Assembly (NCBI GenBank): GCA_900169235.1 | Contig: FWCC01000116.1 | Location: forward strand, 1 to 64,000 | Direction of reading: 5' to 3' | Source: Zarea fungicola | Taxonomy: Eukaryota > Ascomycota > Sordariomycetes > Hypocreales > Cordycipitaceae | DNA length: 64,000 bases | Program-made: the position numbers and the translations under genes | The notes under the pieces: model-generated | Told to the model about the DNA's origin: nothing | Seen by the model: only the letters and a program-made list of their open reading frames with translations | Database searches by the model: none | Shown here: piece by piece, positions 21,654 through 32,777 of the stretch | Numbering within the stretch: the stretch's first letter is position 1 | How the letters are laid out: each line of letters opens with the position of its first letter

Positions 21654-22908
21654 GATTGTAGCGTATGGATGTATGGATGTATGGATGTATGGATGGTTGG
21701 AGGACAGTAAAATGTAACGTCGTTGGGTCAAGGAGTGGCGATGCGGCGCGGAAGACGAGGCTCTGGTTTTGGGGTCGTGGTATGCGTTACGGGCGTATCA
21801 TATCGATGGGGTACTTGATCTCGACTGTTTATAGTGCAATCGCAATGCTGTCAGCACTCGGGGAAGCGCACAGCCTGAGGAGGAGAGCTGTGATTGTGTT
21901 TGGTATGTCCAAGGCGAGTTGAAGTTGGGAGAAGGCTGTCAAAATAATGTGGGGCCGGGACAGGATGGAATACCGCAAATATTCCCAATAAGCTCATCGA
22001 GATGCATCTCACATCTAAAATCTAGTATTTTGACTGATGAGAAAGAAAATTGTTATTTCTCGTTAGACTGTCTTTCAACTGCTAAATGGCTGGGAATTAC
22101 CTGATTCACTGCGTTGCAAGCGGAGGCACACTGCGCCGGCTGGTTGATTAGATGTAGATTTTTTTTATTTTTTTATTTTTTATTTTCTATTTCGGCTATA
22201 TCATAAACGAGAGGCGATATTAATGCATTGCTTCCGTTTTTCGTGATTTAAGCTTCCTCAAGTGGCGGGCAACAGCTTTTCAGAGCAACGTACAGGCCAT
22301 GGCACACAGCTATCAGAGACTTGGTACTCGGGTAAAAGCTTGCTTTTTGGCAAGCCTCTGTATCATATTTCCAGTCAAGCGAACTAGGCGTCATGATGAA
22401 TAACAGTCAGACATCTACATTTAACCAGTCTGCGCGACCACTTGGAGGACTGCGTACAGGCGTCGCTAACGGAAATGGAACCAAGAATACGTGGTCACAA
22501 GAGGCCAGGCATTTTTAGGTGAGCGTAAAATACACGTAAATTATAAAATATGCTTCCAGCCTCGACTTATTTTTTCCTCCTCGGCGTACTTTTGCCAAGT
22601 TTTATAGCTACCCATCCGCTCTGCCAACTACATGGCCGACGCCTCACGGCCGCCCTGAATAAATGACAAGAGAAGCTCGGTCGATGTAAACATGGTACGT
22701 TAAATCATATATTTTTTTTTCCAAGTCTTTTGGTCTGTTTTCTTATTTATCTCTTTACTAACCACAAGCACTGAAGCTCTGTACGCCGACCGTGGGCACA
22801 CCAGCCGAGCAAGAGGAAAGCCTCCCATGCCCAGCATATACTTTGCGTGCAAAATCTATCCTCGATAAAGATGATACCTCTTTTGTCTTTGGGAAAATTA
22901 GGAAAAAT
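21654..22908. other. Intergenic, AT-rich
   Basis: CTK2 leader with an octanucleotide repeat, then AT-rich sequence with T-runs (around 22160-22190) and no gene. The right end is the 3' flank of the small secreted-protein gene. Confidence 0.5.
21662..21696. repeat. 8-bp tandem repeat in the CTK2 leader
   Basis: GTATGGAT repeated about four times directly upstream of the CTK2 start codon; probably in the 5' UTR. Confidence 0.75.
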
Positions 22909-23403
22909 CTAGCAGCAAGTGGTGGCATCAGGGCCGTCGCCGTTGGCCCAGTTAAAGACGATGAATTTGTTAAACTTGATGTTGTTGTTGGAGTAGCTCT
23001 GGCAGCGAAAGCCAAGGCTCTATAAAATTGATCAGTAACACATTCCTTCATTCAATTAAATGCCATGCCCTTCAAGGTAAAACTTACGGTGCAGCTGCTG
23101 CAGACTCGAACACAGAGGTTGGTCGAGGCCCGGAAGTTGTACGAGTTCCAGTTGCCATTCACGTTTTCAACCTTACCCCTAGTTGCAAAGCTGGTTAGTT
23201 CCTGCGATTTAATTCATGATTTCCATGCAGAACTTACTGTGAAGTCTTCATCATGCACCATGTTAGTGAATTAGACCTTGTTTGTCTTTTGCCTGACTAA
23301 CCTTGGTATTGCAGGTGCCGCTCATGTTGGCACCGCTGCAGGCCTTCATCTCGACGGCGCTAGCGCACGCAGCGAAGAGAGTAGCGGCAATTGAAAACTT
23401 CAT
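22909..23403 (-). CDS. Small secreted cysteine-rich protein, 108 residues
   Basis: Three minus-strand exons, 23403-23302, 23201-23088 and 23019-22909, each ending on a codon boundary. The product starts with a signal peptide (MKFSIAATLFAACASA|VEM) and continues as a mature domain of about 92 residues with nine cysteines, including CSGANMSGTC, VENVNGNWNSYNF, LCVRVCSSCT and a terminal ATTCC. It looks like one of the small beta-rich secreted proteins common in hypocrealean fungi, but I cannot name the family. An alternative mini-exon inside intron 1 (near 23240) was rejected because it leads to an in-frame stop. A minus-strand TATA box lies 125 bp upstream. Effector-like or antimicrobial roles are guesses only. 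Confidence 0.75.
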
Positions 23404-23527
23404 ATTGAGGCTATTGTTTAAATTTTTGAGAAAAGAAAACAGGAGGGGTGGTATAGCGGGTAGTCTGTGTTGTGACTGGGTTGCTGTTGTCTAGTGTTCA
23501 AGTTTCGTTGTCTGGCGCATTCAGAGG

Positions 23528-23535
23528 TATTTATA
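23528..23535 (-). promoter_or_regulatory. TATA box of the 108-residue secreted protein
   Basis: TATAAATA on the minus strand, 125 bp upstream of the start at 23403, followed by a C/A-rich leader. Confidence 0.55.
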
Positions 23536-23711
23536 CTTACGGGCCTCTGCCAAATTTACATGTCTAATGAACCAATTTCCATTCCATCATATTCATGCTC
23601 CTCTTACAACTCGAAGCTGAAAATAACTGCCGCTCCTGGGCTGCCAATGTTGTCTTGGACGCTCGCCGGACCGTTGCCGCGAATGACCTACGGTGCAGCC
23701 AAGAATTTGGG

Positions 23712-23888
23712 TCAGTGCTTGGCAGGGTCGTTTTGGGCCTTGCAGTCCTCAATATCAGTATCTTTTTCCTCATCTCCAACCGCATTTATTTCATTAAATC
23801 CCGGTGTGGCTGCAGTTGTAGCCGGCACAAGCTCGTTCATGATGCGGAGGTAGTTGTCCAAGGCGCAAGATGACCAGTTTCGTGCATG
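23712..23888 (-). pseudogene. Orphan terminal exon of a lost or unrecognised gene
   Basis: A minus-strand frame opens after an AG at 23889-23890 and reads 58 codons to a TGA at 23712-23714. Its composition is protein-like (SSCALDNYLRIMNELVP near the start, an acidic EEKDTDIEDC stretch, end DPAKH) with two cysteines. No start codon with a signal peptide and no convincing upstream exon could be joined: the frames upstream are stopped or out of phase. It may be the last exon of a decayed secreted-protein gene, or chance. Confidence 0.25.
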
Positions 23889-24950
23889 CTACTAAGCCAA
23901 ATTGGAGCATGCCTAGAGTCCAAGACATTTATTGGAGTCCTTTTCGTTACTTTTACGTCAATCAGAGTGTAATATAGGTCCAAGCTGCCTCGCTGTCAAT
24001 TCTGCAGCTGGAGTCACCATCTGGCAATTCGGAGAGCATAACATGTGTATAGGCGACGGAGCGTACTATTCCGGCAGTGAAACTTCTCACATTTTCTTCG
24101 AATTGTACGTTATGACAGCTCTCCTTGGCTGGCCACGGCAGTCCAATCAAACTCAGACTTGGACGGGGAACTGAGAACATGGTTACTAGTCCACCACCAA
24201 TGCAACGCTATAATATGCAAACCCAATAGTCTATTCACCCGGTATCCTTGTAGAAAATCGAGTTCGTTGCTAGCATATTCAGCTAAAATAGAAATTTCGT
24301 CCAAATCTACAACTATAATCGTCCAACACTCTTTTTTTGTTGTCTGTCTCTGCCAAGAGGTTTGGGGTCTGTGGAGGCAGATCCTGCGGAAGGATTCAGC
24401 CCATCTTGGCGCACGCCCTTCTAGACCATCGCTTGGGATGTGGTAAGACAACGCGATGGACAATTGTCGGCTTCGCCCGGTCCTAGAACTCTTTTCGCGG
24501 AAATGATTCCCGAGTGGCCACTGTGGCTTCTGTGTGGCCAGTAATGGCAGGACACAACCAGGAGATACCACCAAGTCGAGGGCTGGCGTAGCTGGTGATA
24601 ATTGCAGTGTAATTTTCACAATATCTGCATGTTGCCAGTAATGAATGCACGGGAGTCGGAGATTCAAATCATTGTTGACATTTCCGAAACTCAAAATAGT
24701 AGGACAAGTGCCCCCGAATTCAGGCCGTCCCTTCACGTTGGCGTTAAATTGCAAACTAAATGGAAGCTAACTTTTGAAGACCAGAAGTGGCGGTCTACTT
24801 TGCATCACAAGTGACTTTTAAGTACAGCGCCATGAACTTCGTAGCCCTTATCAACAAGCGAAGAAGTTAACAAGCTTTACAACCAAACGCCTTGCCGGCG
24901 CAAAGTAAACAGCCACATTGATTCGGACTCCAGAAAGGCATGTGTTCTTC

Positions 24951-24957
24951 TATAAAT
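24951..24957 (+). promoter_or_regulatory. TATA box with long pyrimidine-rich leader, no clear gene
   Basis: TATAAAT followed by about 170 bp rich in C and T and ending CACAACA-ATG at 25128. This is the layout of strongly expressed fungal genes, yet only a very short reading frame follows. Confidence 0.4.
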
Positions 24958-25127
24958 GGCTGTAAAGTCCTCCGTTGTCCTTGGAATTTTTTTTCCTTCT
25001 TCTCCAGTGCTTCCACACATTAACACAGTCGCTCCTTTCTACCACTTTTCCTATGTCTTTCCTATAAACATTCTTTTTCTTTGTCCTCCTCCCTAATCAA
25101 CAATAATTTTTGTTGCTATTCACAACA

Positions 25128-25291
25128 ATGTCTATAGTCTGCTGTGGTATTCGGTTATTTAACGGCACATACTTACCCATGGACAAGTCTTTGACTACTT
25201 TGCACATGCACCGACATTCATCAACAATCGACTCTTGTTCATGATGAACAAGGACAACAACAAGATCAACCACCTGCTTCCAATCGTCTGA
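25128..25291 (+). CDS. Candidate 40-residue spliced peptide
   Basis: Exons 25128-25146 and 25188-25291 would join across a 41-bp GT..AG intron with a CTTAC branch-like site. The joined frame gives 40 residues with no stop (begins MSIVCCVFDYFAHAP, ends NHLLPIV). An intron of 41 bp is at the lower limit for fungi. Unspliced, the same ATG gives an unrelated 39-codon frame. The stop lies inside a perfect palindrome. It follows a convincing promoter, so a transcript is likely, but a coding function is not established. Confidence 0.2.
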
Positions 25292-25308
25292 CGATTGGTG
25301 TAGCTACA
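25234..25308. repeat. Cluster of three perfect palindromes
   Basis: Within 75 bp there are two 19-bp palindromes with 9-bp arms and a single central base (25234-25252, arm CTTGTTCAT; 25280-25298, arm CCAATCGTC) and a 10-bp perfect palindrome (25299-25308, TGTAGCTACA). Confidence 0.8.
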
Positions 25309-25529
25309 GCCATAAAATCATGGCACTCTCGCCGACAAATCAATTTCAGAAGAAGGCAGACTCGCAACATGCTATATATAATACACCTGTCGAAAGAAAC
25401 TCAACACTCGAAACGAAACGAACAAACAGAGACAAAAACACGACTTACTTTTTCGCAGATTTTGATGAGCCGCCAAATACAGTGTATCTCGCTCGGTTCA
25501 TCTGAAGAAGGGTTCCTGAAAACGAAACT

Positions 25530-25735
25530 TGGTCCAAACTTCCTGGGCTAGAACACGACGGGGCGTGTTCTGCCTGACAAGACAAAAAACAGAGCTCAAA
25601 TTTATGACCAAGCCGACCCGATACGAAAAAGGAATAAGAAGGAATATTGAACCAGTAGTTTGTCTCGAAACAATGGAATGGTCCAAACTTTTTCCCAGTT
25701 TGAGCACGACGGGGCGTGCGCTTTCAGCCAGACAA
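25530..25735. repeat. Duplicated hairpin unit (two imperfect copies)
   Basis: Two copies start with TGGTCCAAACT (25530-25540 and 25679-25689). Each is followed by a hairpin with the same loop ACGGGG: 25551-25570 (arms GAACACG/CGTGTTC) and 25702-25721 (arms GAGCACG/CGTGCGC). One pair has changed from A-T to G-C in both arms, and one pair is a mismatch in copy 2. Confidence 0.6.
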
Positions 25736-26787
25736 TTTACAACTAAAAAGTTTGAACAAGAAAAAACACTCAGAGACAGTCCGCCAACTACTCGATCAAA
25801 AATCAAAGAGTTTCTTCTTTACTACCTACCATCTTTATCCAAACTTCTTCCGACATCAATGACACAAACAGCCATGACAAACAGTCATGACAATTTACTC
25901 TGTCATTCTTCTTCTTTTACAAACAAAAAGAAATTACAGACAATATTCCAATAGGTCTACGGGGAGTCACTAGGGAAAAACGAGGGTCTACATCTTGAAC
26001 AGCTGACTGGAGGTAGTGGGAGGACGGTTTGTGGTATATGCGCGCGCGTGGAAGAAGGTTTGAACATGGTTCATTATTTTTCAGAAAATCAACGAAAAAA
26101 AGAATTGGAGGGAACATGAACGAAGAAAATATTGAAAACACAAAAAAGAAAGGTGGTGGAAAATTTGTATTAGTTTAATCGTAATCATAATGATACAGGT
26201 TTTTTGCTGCCGACACAGGAAGCTAATGAGTCTCGTGATTGCGCCACGAATTAACCAGATATACAGTGCAGACTTTATAATTTAGGACACGCCAATGGCA
26301 TATTCCCTCTCTATTCGCTTAATTATTACGCTGGACTTGTCTCTGTTGCACCTCACAATGCCTGCCGCAGACCCTGTAGGGTATCTCTATGAGTCGGTGG
26401 CGTTGAAACTAGACTTGGAGCATCGCGCCATCGGATATTAAAAATAGATCTGTGGGAAAGTGCCTAATTCCATGCACCAGAATACGAAATGGAAATTTGG
26501 CGGACATCCATCCTGCTTCTTGACGCTCGCTTAATGGGCAATCGACTGGCAAACACAACAGGATTCCATCTCTACGGGCAGGCCAAATTATATACCATTC
26601 CAGTGGCAGACTGAACGAAACCAATTATTGAAGAAGTGAAGTGGTGTTTAGCTAGTGCGCTAGTATAAATTACAGCTTAATTATCATTCCCAATATGCCA
26701 TCTATTACCGCTCGTCAATTGACAAGCATTTTTCTTCATCCACTGATGCCACAATACCCATGACACTTCATAAAAAAAACAACATCT

Positions 26788-28655
26788 TTACATAAGGCTT
26801 GCGAAACCAGAGCGCCCAGCCTTCTTGACAAGCGTCTTGACCTCTTGCGAACGGGCACGGGTCGTGACCATGAGCGCGTCGGGAAGATCGACGATAACCA
26901 GATCGTCGACACCCAAGCAAGCAACCAGACGGCCAGAGCCAGGGACAATGATGCCACCAAAGGTCTGCTCGTGGACGACTGTGGAATGTTAGTAGAGGGT
27001 TTGCAATATGAAAGTGCTGGAAACATACCGAGGTCGCTGTCACCAAGAACACGGGGAGCGTTGGACTCGGCGGGAAGCATTTCGGAGAGGGAAGAGAAGT
27101 CACCGACATCATCCCAACCTGTGGTTGTTAGTATTCATGAGGTTGCAGCTGGATTTATTGGCCAACTTACCGAAAGTGGCAGGAATAACGGCAACCTTGC
27201 CCTCGGCGGCCGCAGGCTCGGCAATAGCATTGTCAATGGCAATGGTCTCGAGGGTAGGCCAGATCTCAGCGAGAACAGAGTGGCGCTCAGCCTCGTTATC
27301 CCAGACCTTGGCAATCTTTACAAGACCGGTGTGAAGCTCAGGGCAGTGCTCCTTGACGAGCTCCATGAGTGTGGCGGCACGAGTGACGAACATACCAGCG
27401 TTCCAGCGGTATTCACCGGAAGCAAGGTACTTGGCGGCGGTGCGGGCATCGGGCTTCTCCTTGAAGGAGCCAACGAGGCGGGCACTGGGGGCAGAGGGGT
27501 CGTTGAGGGTCTTTCCGAGCTGAACGTAACCGAAGCCAGTGGCAGGGTGAGAGGGCGCGATACCAATAGTAACGAGATAGCCTGCCTTGGCAACATTGGC
27601 GGCTTCGCGAACAGCGCCGAGGAAAGCATCCTCGCCGGAAATCATGTGATCGGCGGCAAAGGAACCAATAATGGCCTCGGGATCACGCTCGGCGAGAATG
27701 GCGGCGGCGAGACCAATGGCGGCCATGGAGTCCTTGGGACCAGGCTCGGTGAAGAGGTTGCTGTTCTCGAGCTGGGGCAGCTGGCCCTTGATGGCCTCGG
27801 CGTGGGCAGGACCGGCGACAACGGTCATGCGGGAAGAACCAGTCAGGGGGACGAGACGGTTCCAGGTGGCCTGCAGCATAGAGCGGCCGCTGAGAGAAAC
27901 ATCGAGCAAGAACTTGGGGTGGTTCTTGCGGGACAGAGGCCAGAGACGGGTACCGGCACCACCGGCGGGGATGACGACGTAGAAGCCGGGAATCTCATAC
28001 GCGGGAGAGGCAGTGGTGAAGAGAGGCTGATCTCCAAGAGGGTTAAAGGTGAGAGTAGAGGCCACACGGGGGAGAGCGGTGGCGGAGAGGAAAGGCGATG
28101 AGGTCTCCAGGGCCGGGCTGGCCAGGCTCAGGTTGCGGTTGTCATATCTAGACGACTGCAGCAAAGAGTTAACATGGTGAGCGGGGCGATTAGGTTACTT
28201 TTATTAAGACAATGGAAGTGATGCAGATTGTCGTTGAAGAGATCCAAGTTTATGCGGTGAGTGACGTGAGTGACATGAGTGACATGAGTGAGTGAGTGAG
28301 GGTGGCCAGCTGGAATTGGACGAGTGGGGATCAAATCAAGAAGGGGTAAAAGTATCACGTACCACAACATTGTCCTGGAGAATACGCTCGAGACTGGCGT
28401 TTTGGGTACGGAGAGCAGAGCACTCATTTCGAAGCTCGGAAAGCTCAGCGCTCTAGGACATGACATGTTAGCATCAATGGCCATGATGGCTGTCGCGCGC
28501 ATTCGGCCGACGCCGCGGACGAGCGCTTTTGGCAGCGGCGGCAGCAAAAACAAAGTATACTGGGCTCGGCTACCCACCTGCTTGTCAAGAGCACTCATGA
28601 CCTGGCCGAGCATGGTGGAAATGGCGGCAAAGCCCGCATCGGTACTGGACGCCAT
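26788..28655 (-). CDS. Bacterial-type mannose-1-phosphate guanylyltransferase with coiled-coil N-terminus
   Basis: Five minus-strand exons, 28655-28578, 28452-28363, 28155-27171, 27118-27029 and 26978-26788, give 477 residues. Residues 1-56 form a heptad-like helix (LDKQSAELSELRNECSALR.., then SLERILQDN). A linker leads to the nucleotidyltransferase domain, whose P-loop GGAGTRLWPLSR is at about residues 121-132. Further ManC-type blocks are GPKDSMAAIGLAAAIL, SFAADHM, FKEKPDARTAAKYL and YRWNAGMFV, with WDDVGDFSSL in exon 4. The enzyme makes GDP-mannose from mannose-1-phosphate and GTP. These blocks look closer to actinobacterial ManC-like enzymes than to the eukaryotic PSA1/GMPPB type, and there is no fused isomerase cupin. 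Four introns show full fungal domestication. Whether it supplies GDP-mannose or uses another sugar phosphate is unknown. Confidence 0.85.
28257..28300. repeat. GAGTGA-type short tandem repeat inside an intron
   Basis: Repeated GAGTGACAT/GAGT units within intron 2 of the guanylyltransferase gene. Confidence 0.7.
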
Positions 28656-29644
28656 GATTAAAAGAGTACTGTAGATTTGATAAAAAGAAAGATGTGATTG
28701 AGCGAGAGACGAAGAAGCGAACAAGGCGGGATAAAAGAGCGTCGTCAGGAGAGAAAGAATGCGAGGAGGTCAGAGAGTGAGGTAGGTTGGCTCAAATTAA
28801 TGTTAATAGGGAGCTAGACTGCAATGGTGTCCACTCAACGTGCGCATTTGGTGGCCAGGAGGCGGCCTGCAGGGAAAATTGCTAGGACAATTTTAGAACA
28901 ATTTTAGGATGGAGCCTGGCCGGGATGATACTGACCACTGTGACGAGTCAATGGACAAGGGGCGGGCGAGGGGATACGACTGGCTAGGCGAGCTGGCGAC
29001 AGGAAATGGGGGCAGCCCGAGATGGGGCGAGCCGTAAGAGATTGCCTGGCTTGTCTCTATGCGGCCAAAGGGGGGGCGTGGCGTGGGCTCCGTATCCAGT
29101 GAGAATCGTTGCCCAAAGCTTGAAATATGAACCAAGTGGACTTGTTGATGAATTTCCAAACAGCTAATAAAAGAGAAACTGGGCAGCCCAAGCAGAGCAA
29201 ACAAAGCAACACGACAAAGAAGCCATTCAGACAAAGGCCAATTGGGAGGACGAGGATGCTCACGTGATTCAACTTTGCCAACTGTCGCCAGCCGCCAGGC
29301 AAAAGTGCAGTGAATTTCATTTACGGGACTTTAGGGGACTCTTCAGCAGGCAGGCGCCTAGAACTGTGCTGCAAGCCCGCTGAAGCCCTGCACGCACTCA
29401 CCTGAGCTCGCCAGCAATGCGCTGGAGGCCCTGTAACACGGCAGCACCCACTGCTCCCCCACCAACCAGTGTCCCTCTGTTTACATTCAATCCTTGCACT
29501 AGGCTTCAATAATATCCATCACGCTTAATCAAACTTCACTCCACGCCACTATTCACCATATTCACCACTCTTCCACAAACACGAGCACACGACCCGCGCG
29601 CTTTCTTCTCCGACCACGCATCCCATGGTTTTGCCACCCTCGCA
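28656..29644. other. Divergent promoter region, guanylyltransferase / MAD1
   Basis: Bidirectional intergenic region. The ORFs at 28893-29320 (minus) are short and carry no domain. The last 120 bp before 29645 are C/A-rich and form the MAD1 leader. Confidence 0.5.
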
Positions 29645-32031
29645 ATGAGGCGTAGCACCCCGCAGCAAGGGGACCGTCCCCTAAGCCGTCAAGCTACTGC
29701 CGCGACAGCTTCCTCGAGACTGCGAGCCACCACATCGTCTCTGCCAAGGGCGCCGCAGCCTTCAAGGGTATGTTGTGCGGCGCAACCATTCTGTATAGCA
29801 AACATCTCTAACCCCCTTCTCAGGCTGCCTCGTTTCGAGCTAGTACGCAGCCTTCGTACAATCTCCTCACCGGCGCCGACACCAACCAACGGCACTCCTT
29901 ACAGCGTAGCCCAAGCCAGGCCGAGTCGACGCGACCAAGTTCTCGCGATAGCATCAAAGAGAACCTCGCCCCGCCTGACGCCGAGGAATACGAAAAATAC
30001 AGACGCGAGATTGAGTCTCTCAAGGCCGAGATTGGCACGCTGCAGTACCGCATGCAGACGGCCGACTCGGAAAAGGAAATCGCACTATCACAGCAAAATA
30101 ACAAGATCGAGCAGGCCCGGCGGCGTGAGCAAGATGAATCACAAAAGCGGCAGATAGCTGAAGCGACACAGGCTAGGTTGGAGGCCCAGCTGGAAGAAGT
30201 ACGGACTGAGCTCGATGCCTTCAAGGAGAGCAATGAAGAAGCTGCCAAAGAAGTCGAGCGCAAGTACCGCGCTGCCCAAGACGAGGCTGATCTTGTCAAG
30301 GAACAACTGCAAGATCTGGCCATTGCCAAGGATGACGCGGCTAGAATCAGCCACAAGAAAGTTACCGACTTGGAAACGCAACTCAAAGCCTTGCAGCAAG
30401 CATCGCAAGAGCACGGTCAAGATAGCCACGCGCGCGAAGAAGTCATCCAACAAACACAAGCCCAGCTGCTAGATAGAGATGCGCAGATTGCATCTCTCGA
30501 AGCCGATGTACTGCGGCTCAAGGCCCAAAGCGGTGATGCCGAAACCATGGAGGCAATCAAGCGCGAACTGACGGAGCAGGTACAGCACATTCGTGCCCTC
30601 GAGTCCACGAACCGTGACCAGCTTTCGGAGCTCAAGCACCTGCGCTCCATTAACAAAGCCGTCGAGGTCGTCGAGGAGGAAAAACGAACGCTGCAGCGCA
30701 GACTCGAATCTGCAGAGCTCCTGGAAGCAGAACTCGCCGAAACCCGGCTGCAGCGGCAGCGTCTCGAAGACGAGCGAAGATCATGGACGTCCTACCTCGA
30801 AAACTCGACCGACACCGGCGCTGCCGAGTTTGACTCGCCAGAAGCAATGGCCCGTGCCCTGGTCGAGGAGCGCTACACTACCGCGAATTACGTTGACCAA
30901 GTCGGCTCTCTGCGCGGCGAAATCACGGCCCTGCAGAATACCATCCAGACATTGGAGCAGGAGAAGAAGGACTTGCAAAAAGACGTGGAAAGCGCCAAGG
31001 TCTCAGCCAGCGCCACCTCCACCGATAAGACACGCATGCGTCTGGAGCGTCAAAAGACGCTTGCCCTCAAGGAAGTCGAGTACCTCCGCGCCCAGCTCAA
31101 GGCATTCGACACGGAGGACCAGACTATGCAGCCAGAGCAATTCGATGAGGCGCGCGTGAACCGGGTCCAGGAGCTCGAGACGCTCGTCGACAGCTACAAG
31201 GCCGAATTGGAAACAGTCCACGCCCAACTCTCCTCCGTCGAACTACCCGCACCCACACCCGCCGTGCCGACGACACCACAGCCCGTCGCCGGATCGAAGC
31301 GGGGGTATGCAAACGGCGACGACGACAATGACAGCAGCGAGCAGCTCGGACAGCTGACGCGAAAGAACCGCAGCCTGCAAGAAGAGCTCAGCCGCCTGCA
31401 GACCAAACTCGCCGTGCAGGACAAGGAGCTGAGCGTCAGCCGCGAGCAGCTCACGGCGGCGAAATCTACCAGCCAGACGCGCGTGCTCTCCCTGCGCGCG
31501 AACCCGACGTCGGACCACGAGGCCGTCAAGCGCACCACCCTGGTGGCCCTGCAAAAGGAAAACAAGGACCTTCTCGCGACGCTCAAGGCCAAGCACGGCA
31601 AGGCCACGACGGTGTCGTACATTCCCAACTCGGTGCTCGGGGCCATGGAGCGCGAAATCGCCGCCGCCAAGGCCGAGACGGCGTCGGCGCAAAAGTCGGC
31701 GCGCCGTCTAAAGGAGGTCTGGGGCAGCAAGTCGCAGGAGTTCAAGGAGGCCATCTTTTCCACGCTCGGATGGACGGTGACGTTTATCCCAAACGGCAAG
31801 ATGCGCGTGGAGAGCACGTTTTACCCGTCGCAGACGGACGAGCACGAAAACTCGATTGTGTTTGATGGCGAGAGGGGCACGATGAAGGTCGGCGGCGGGC
31901 CCAAGAGCCGGTTCGCGCAGCGGATCGGGGACCAGATTGGGTTCTGGGTGCGGGAGAAGGGATGCATACCTGGCTTCCTGGCGGCGTTGACGTTGGAATT
32001 TTATGAGGAGCATCATAACAACAAGGAGTAG
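29645..32031 (+). CDS. MAD1: Spindle-assembly checkpoint protein MAD1
   Basis: Exons 29645-29767 and 29824-32031 give 776 residues. A basic, Ser-rich N-terminus (residues 1-90) is followed by long coiled coils over about 90-650. Near residue 593 RVLSLRANPTS matches the Mad2-interaction motif, and RRLKEVW near 667 is the RLK motif that contacts Bub1. The C-terminal RWD-like head (FSTLGWTVTFIPNGKMRVES.., ending in a helix LEFYEEHH) closes the protein. MAD1 sits at unattached kinetochores and the nuclear pore and loads Mad2 into its closed form to delay anaphase. All key motifs are present. It is convergent with SYP1. Confidence 0.93.
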
Positions 32032-32777
32032 AGGACCTCTACCTTGCTTTGGACTTTTGTTTCTGGGTAGAAACATGTATGGGAAATCTTTTTACAGTGT
32101 AACAAAAACCAAGGTCATCGTTTTAGAAACATGTCTGTATATATTTTTTGGGCGGCGTTTCAATGGAGGGTACATTTTATCAAGTGCAGTCAGTATAAGA
32201 GGACCTACCATGGAGTTTCTCAAGGTATACGAATATACCAATACCGTTACTACACTGCTGTTATTTGCAAAATATGACATGTTGTATCACCTTTTATTGA
32301 TCTAAACGCTACAATCTATAAAATCCCATGGGGCTGGCCGTCTTCATTTAAAACGACGCATGTGTTTAGACGACCTATTCTCCAACAAAGAAACAACCAA
32401 CGACAAACAGGGAATTAGGAATATATGTTAAATTATTTTCTAATAGGAAAAAAAAAAGAGGAAGAGAGAGGACGCTCGCAGGAGAAAATACGAATACTCC
32501 CCAGCCCTTGTAAGAAGAGCTGGTAATCTGTATAAAAAAAAGAAAATCAAAGAAGTAATACGATGAAAAACAGCAGAATGAAAAAAAAAAAGAATGACAA
32601 CGCGTATATACGGAATACCCTGTCTCAACAATACTTATTTGCTTTGCACACCCCGTCCATCTCATGCACCAACAACGATACCAACACAAAAAACAAGAAT
32701 GACTTGCAATCAACACCCAAAACACACAGGATGAACCAAAAAAAAAAGAAACCAGGAATTAAACATCCATCAACACT
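32032..32777. other. Convergent 3' intergenic region, MAD1 / SYP1
   Basis: AT-rich sequence between two convergent stops, with A- and T-runs near 32450-32600; probably both 3' UTRs. No gene seen. Confidence 0.6.

Larger units (their letters stand above)
23889..26787. other. Gene-poor stretch with palindromes and repeats
   Basis: It contains a 214-codon minus-strand ORF (24110-24754) without recognisable motifs, a promoter-like segment at 24951-25127, three palindromes (25234-25308), a duplicated hairpin unit (25530-25735), and AT-rich sequence from 26000 to 26787. No transposase, reverse transcriptase or other mobile-element protein is visible. Confidence 0.4.

Noticed and set aside
23230..23260. 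An extra mini-exon in the 108-residue secreted-protein gene
   Set aside because: Including the 8-nt piece gives an in-frame stop in the next exon; a single 100-bp intron keeps the frame.
24110..24754. A 214-codon minus-strand ORF in the gene-poor stretch
   Set aside because: No domain, signal peptide or membrane segment and no splice partner. It is long enough to be worth a database search but I cannot support it as a gene.
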